Origin: JAAYAN01 sp964437215
GTDB taxonomy: Bacteria > Bacteroidota > Ignavibacteria > Ignavibacteriales > Melioribacteraceae
Assembly (NCBI GenBank): GCA_964437215.1
Contig: CAYTFZ010000099.1
Coordinates: 1 to 9,171, forward strand
DNA: 9,171 bases
Direction of reading: 5' to 3'
The translations under genes and the position numbers were made by a program. This document shows positions 6,287 through 9,171 of the stretch, in pieces. The first letter of the stretch is position 1. The number at the start of each line of letters is the position of its first letter. The notes beneath the pieces were generated by a model, which saw only the letters and a program-made list of their open reading frames with translations, had not been told where the DNA came from and searched no databases.

Positions 6287-6291
6287 TTTTT

Positions 6292-8493
6292 GTGAACAAT
6301 CCCGAAAATATAAAACATAAAAAAAGAGTAACCAGAAACAATAAAATTGCTTCCTATGTAATTTCTGCAGGCGGTTTTGGAATTATTTTGAGTATTGCAG
6401 CAATTCTATTATTTCTTGTTTACAAATCGTATCCGCTTTCTTCGGATGCGAATCTCGAAAAAATATCAACAGCCTCTTCTGGTAAAAACAAAGTAATTTT
6501 GATGGGGATGGACAGGTTCCAGGAAATAAATTACTCGTTATCCGAAAACGGGGAAATCAGTTTTTTATTTAATAGCAGCCGGAAAGTTTTTTCTGTAAAA
6601 AACATTGATCTCGAAGAAAACGAAAGAATAATTTTTGCGGATAAAGGCAGTCTGCGGAACGAGACTTTTGCTTTAATTACAAATTTAAATAGAATTATTA
6701 CAGCCGAAATTAAAATGACGGCAAAATACCAAAACGATAAACGGCAGATTGTCCCTTCGCTGGAAATAATTGAGGAATTCAAGGCGGATTCTTCCGGCTT
6801 TTCAATAAAAAATTTTGTTTTTACATTTAACGAAAACTCCGATAGAATTTACAGCTGGACAGACAGCGGCAATAATTTAAACCTTAGAATATTCGGTTTT
6901 GACGACGAGGAAATATTTCAACATAATTTAAGCGGATTTATGAACAGCGATGAAATTAAATCCTGCGCGGTAAATCACAGCGGCGAGATTTTAATATGCG
7001 GAACAAAAACAGGCGAACTTTTTTGGTTCGATATTTCCGATTTTGAAGAACCGGCACTGATTGATAACTGGAAAGCCGGTGAATCCGAAATAACGGCAAT
7101 GGAATTTCTTCTGGGCGATAACAGTCTTGTTACGGGCGACGGCAAAGGTTTTGTAAGTGTTTGGTTTCCTGTAAGAAACAGTGAAGGCGTTCAAAAATTT
7201 AACAGAATTCACAAGTTCGAAAAACATCAGAGACCTGTGGAAAGGATTTTTGTTTCGTCGCGTAACAGAACTTTTATGACAATAGATGCCGGCGGCGAAA
7301 TAATTCTAAATTACTCAACCACAAGCCATACAAGTCTTAAATTCCGGCAATCGCAAAAGAAGGTTGTTTCTGCATCATTTTCACCTAAATCGGATGCAAT
7401 TCTTGTAACCGATGAAGATAACAGCACAGGTATTTACACTCTCGACGATAAACACCCCGAAGTAAGTTTTAAAACTCTTTTTAACAAAGTCTGGTACGAA
7501 GGTTACCCCGAACCTGATTTTGTGTGGCAATCGTCCGGCGGTTCCGATGAGTTTGAACCAAAGATGAGTTTAATTCCTTTGATTTTTGGAACGCTTAAAG
7601 GAACGTTTTATGCAATGATATTTTCGGTTCCGCTGGCAATTCTTGCAGCAATTTATGTTTCGCAGTTTGCACCCAAGAAATTTGCTTTAATTGTTAAACC
7701 CACAGTCGAAATTATGGCGGCGCTTCCAAGTGTGGTAATAGGTTTTTTAGCGGGATTATACTTTTCACCTCTGTTCGAGAAAAATTTAATGTTTTTGTTT
7801 TTTTTCACGGCAATTCTTCCGTTTTTCTTTCTGCTTGCAATATTTTCGTGGAAATATATTCCCGAAGAAAAAAAAATAAAACTGCCCGGCGGAAGCGAAA
7901 TGCTTTACGTAATTCCCTTTGTTATTATGGCGTTTATCGCAGCATCTATCCTTTCTATTCCTATTGAAAATACTTTTTTCGGCGGAAATATAAACCAGTG
8001 GTTTTATGAAGTATTGGATACAAAATACGATCAGCGGAACAGTCTTGTTGTAGGATTTGCACTCGGGTTTGCAGTAATTCCTATAATATTTACAATATCC
8101 GAAGACGCATTGAGCAACGTGCCTAAATCGCTTACATCGGCAGCTCTGGCTTTGGGAGCTTCGCGATGGCAGACTGTTAAAAGAATTGTGGTTCCGGCAG
8201 CTGCCGGCGGAATATTTTCGGCAATAATGCTGGGGCTTGGCAGAGCTATCGGTGAAACAATGATTGTGCTGATGGCAACAGGCAATACCCCGATATTGGA
8301 AATGAATCCTTTCAACGGATTCCGGGCAATGAGCGCAACTATTGCGGTTGAAATTCCCGAAGCGCCAGTTGACGGGTCTTTATACCGCGTTCTGTTTCTT
8401 ACCGCGCTTCTGCTTTTTGTATTTACCTTTATTATCAATTCGCTTGCTGCCGTTGTAGGCGATAAGCTGCGTAAAAAATATGCGAGATTTTAA
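6292..8493 (+). CDS. pstC: Phosphate ABC transporter permease PstC with a large periplasmic beta-propeller-like insert
   Basis: A 733-residue inner-membrane permease, more than twice the length of E. coli PstC (about 320). Residues 21-43 are the first membrane helix, residues 44-426 an exported domain, and residues from ~427 onward the permease core with further helices (~427-455, 467-490, 499-520, 538-556, 583-601, 639-661, 699-722). The ABC-permease EAA loop is at 604-635 (EDALSNVPKSLTSAALALGA, then RWQTVKRIVVP). PstC-type signatures include ALPSVVIGFLAG (477-488) and GLGRAIGETMIV (648-659). The insert holds repeated WD40/YVTN-like blades, for example GEILICGTKTGELFWFDI at 231-248, SLVTGDGKGFVSVWF at 278-292 and ASFSPKSDAILVTDEDNSTG at 361-380. 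Similar large PstC proteins are known in Pseudomonas and other proteobacteria. The start is GTG, which retains a basic pre-helix segment. The stop overlaps the pstA start (TAATG), indicating coupled translation. Confidence 0.92.
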   Translation: MNNPENIKHKKRVTRNNKIASYVISAGGFGIILSIAAILLFLVYKSYPLSSDANLEKISTASSGKNKVILMGMDRFQEINYSLSENGEISFLFNSSRKVFSVKNIDLEENERIIFADKGSLRNETFALITNLNRIITAEIKMTAKYQNDKRQIVPSLEIIEEFKADSSGFSIKNFVFTFNENSDRIYSWTDSGNNLNLRIFGFDDEEIFQHNLSGFMNSDEIKSCAVNHSGEILICGTKTGELFWFDISDFEEPALIDNWKAGESEITAMEFLLGDNSLVTGDGKGFVSVWFPVRNSEGVQKFNRIHKFEKHQRPVERIFVSSRNRTFMTIDAGGEIILNYSTTSHTSLKFRQSQKKVVSASFSPKSDAILVTDEDNSTGIYTLDDKHPEVSFKTLFNKVWYEGYPEPDFVWQSSGGSDEFEPKMSLIPLIFGTLKGTFYAMIFSVPLAILAAIYVSQFAPKKFALIVKPTVEIMAALPSVVIGFLAGLYFSPLFEKNLMFLFFFTAILPFFFLLAIFSWKYIPEEKKIKLPGGSEMLYVIPFVIMAFIAASILSIPIENTFFGGNINQWFYEVLDTKYDQRNSLVVGFALGFAVIPIIFTISEDALSNVPKSLTSAALALGASRWQTVKRIVVPAAAGGIFSAIMLGLGRAIGETMIVLMATGNTPILEMNPFNGFRAMSATIAVEIPEAPVDGSLYRVLFLTALLLFVFTFIINSLAAVVGDKLRKKYARF

Positions 8494-9171
8494 TGAATTC
8501 CTTTAAAAAATATTTCAGGAAAGGCGATCCTTATGTTTTACTTACATCACTTGGACTGATTCTTTCGCTGGCGATGGTTGTTTTTTTTGTAGGAATAATT
8601 CTTATAAAAGGATTGTCAATATTCTGGCCTTCGGATGTTGAGCTTATTCAGCTTAAAGACGGCACAAAATATTTAGGAGAACTATGGTCGTCTGAAGAAA
8701 ATAAAATTACCAATCCCGATCATTCGATAAATGTGGTGCCCAAAGTTCAATATAAAACTGGTAACCGCGATATTTACGGGTTCGATTTTAAATGGATTGA
8801 CAAAAGCGAAATCGAGAGTATTTCTAATCCTGCGGATGCAACTGTTTTTGAAAGAAAAGAATACGGCAATTTTTACGGTTTTATAAAAAAAGTAGCATTT
8901 AAAGGTAAAGAATATACAAAGAATAACGAGCTTTTCGATAAAGCAACAGAAGCGCTGGATTATTCCGAAAATTTGATTGAAAAGCAAGCGGATTTATTAA
9001 AAAGCGGAAATCCGGATACCGAAGAAAAAATTGAAAAGCTCAACGAAGAAGTATCTTCAATTCAAATTACAATTGAATCTGCGGACGGCTCACTAAACAC
9101 TTTTTCTTTATCCAAGTTTGTTGGTTTTTATCAGCCCAACCAGATGAACTTATTCGAAAAGAGCATTCACT
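8493..9171 (+). CDS. pstA: Phosphate ABC transporter permease PstA, N-terminal part with a periplasmic insert (3' partial)
   Basis: The ATG overlaps the pstC stop by one base and the frame stays open to the window end, giving 226 codons. Residues ~15-38 form the first membrane helix (LLTSLGLILSLAMVVFFVGI). Residues from ~42 are exported: IFWPSDVELIQLKDGTKYLG at 43-62 matches the 'FWP..v......G..llGe' opening of the long PstA variants that accompany long PstC proteins. Residues ~143-195 are rich in Glu/Lys/Leu and probably helical or coiled-coil (EALDYSENLIEKQADLLKSG at 153-172). FVGFYQPNQMNLFEK at 209-223 resembles the 'ivr.y.PN.m' end of that domain just before the permease core. The conserved core with its EAA loop lies outside the window. 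The call rests on position, overlap with pstC and this N-terminal pattern. Confidence 0.82.
   Translation, partial: MNSFKKYFRKGDPYVLLTSLGLILSLAMVVFFVGIILIKGLSIFWPSDVELIQLKDGTKYLGELWSSEENKITNPDHSINVVPKVQYKTGNRDIYGFDFKWIDKSEIESISNPADATVFERKEYGNFYGFIKKVAFKGKEYTKNNELFDKATEALDYSENLIEKQADLLKSGNPDTEEKIEKLNEEVSSIQITIESADGSLNTFSLSKFVGFYQPNQMNLFEKSIH

Noticed and set aside
8031..8438. 135-codon open frame on the minus strand
   Set aside because: It lies wholly inside the pstC permease core, antisense to strongly conserved membrane and EAA-loop sequence. It is a shadow of that gene.
8682..8987. 101-codon open frame on the minus strand
   Set aside because: It is antisense to the pstA N-terminal domain, which is supported by the TAATG junction and the family-like start. 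The minus-strand product has no recognisable features.
1..9171. CRISPR array, transposon or phage remnants, tRNA or rRNA genes
   Set aside because: No regularly spaced repeats, transposase-like ORFs, paired terminal repeats or cloverleaf-like sequences were recognised in the window.

Overview
The window looks like a chromosomal stretch from a member of the Ignavibacteria or a close relative in the Bacteroidota/Chlorobiota group. The main evidence is the secreted protein at 125-2527. It ends in a type IX secretion (T9SS) type A sorting domain of the 'QNYPNPFN ... IYDILGQE ... LSSGIYIYSL' kind that is abundant in that lineage. The DNA is AT-rich. Several genes carry clear Shine-Dalgarno sequences (AGGAGAG before the porin, AAAGGAG before pstS), which is less usual in classical Bacteroidetes. 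The taxonomic assignment is an inference from protein style only.

Layout. Positions 1-97 hold the last 31 codons of a gene whose basic tail resembles the ribosome-rescue hydrolase ArfB. Positions 125-2527 encode an 800-residue secreted protein with a transglutaminase-like Cys-His-Asp core, beta-sandwich/fibronectin-III-like modules and the T9SS sorting tail. Convergent to it, on the minus strand, is a two-gene unit (3852 down to 2570). It encodes a split threonine/serine exporter of the ThrE type: a YjjP-like subunit followed by a YjjB-like subunit, joined by a one-base TAATG overlap. A 389-base divergent intergenic region (3853-4241) follows.

The right half (4242 to the window end) is a phosphate-uptake operon on the plus strand: a beta-barrel outer-membrane porin, pstS (periplasmic phosphate-binding protein), pstC (permease with a large periplasmic insert) and the first 226 codons of pstA (permease, also with a periplasmic insert). 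Phosphate would cross the outer membrane through the porin, be captured by PstS and be passed to the PstC/PstA channel. The ATPase PstB and usually PhoU should lie just beyond the right edge.

Regulation visible in the sequence. Two TTGTAAT units spaced exactly 11 bp apart lie 10 bp upstream of a possible -10, the geometry of a PhoB box. A hairpin with an (AG)6 loop lies at or near the predicted 5' end of the porin mRNA. A strong intrinsic terminator-like hairpin sits between pstS and pstC and probably reduces permease expression relative to the porin and PstS. pstC and pstA overlap as TAATG and are probably translationally coupled.

I did not find a clearly new biological system. The items most worth checking are the regulatory architecture of the pst operon, the beta-propeller-like insert in PstC, and the role of the secreted transglutaminase-like protein.
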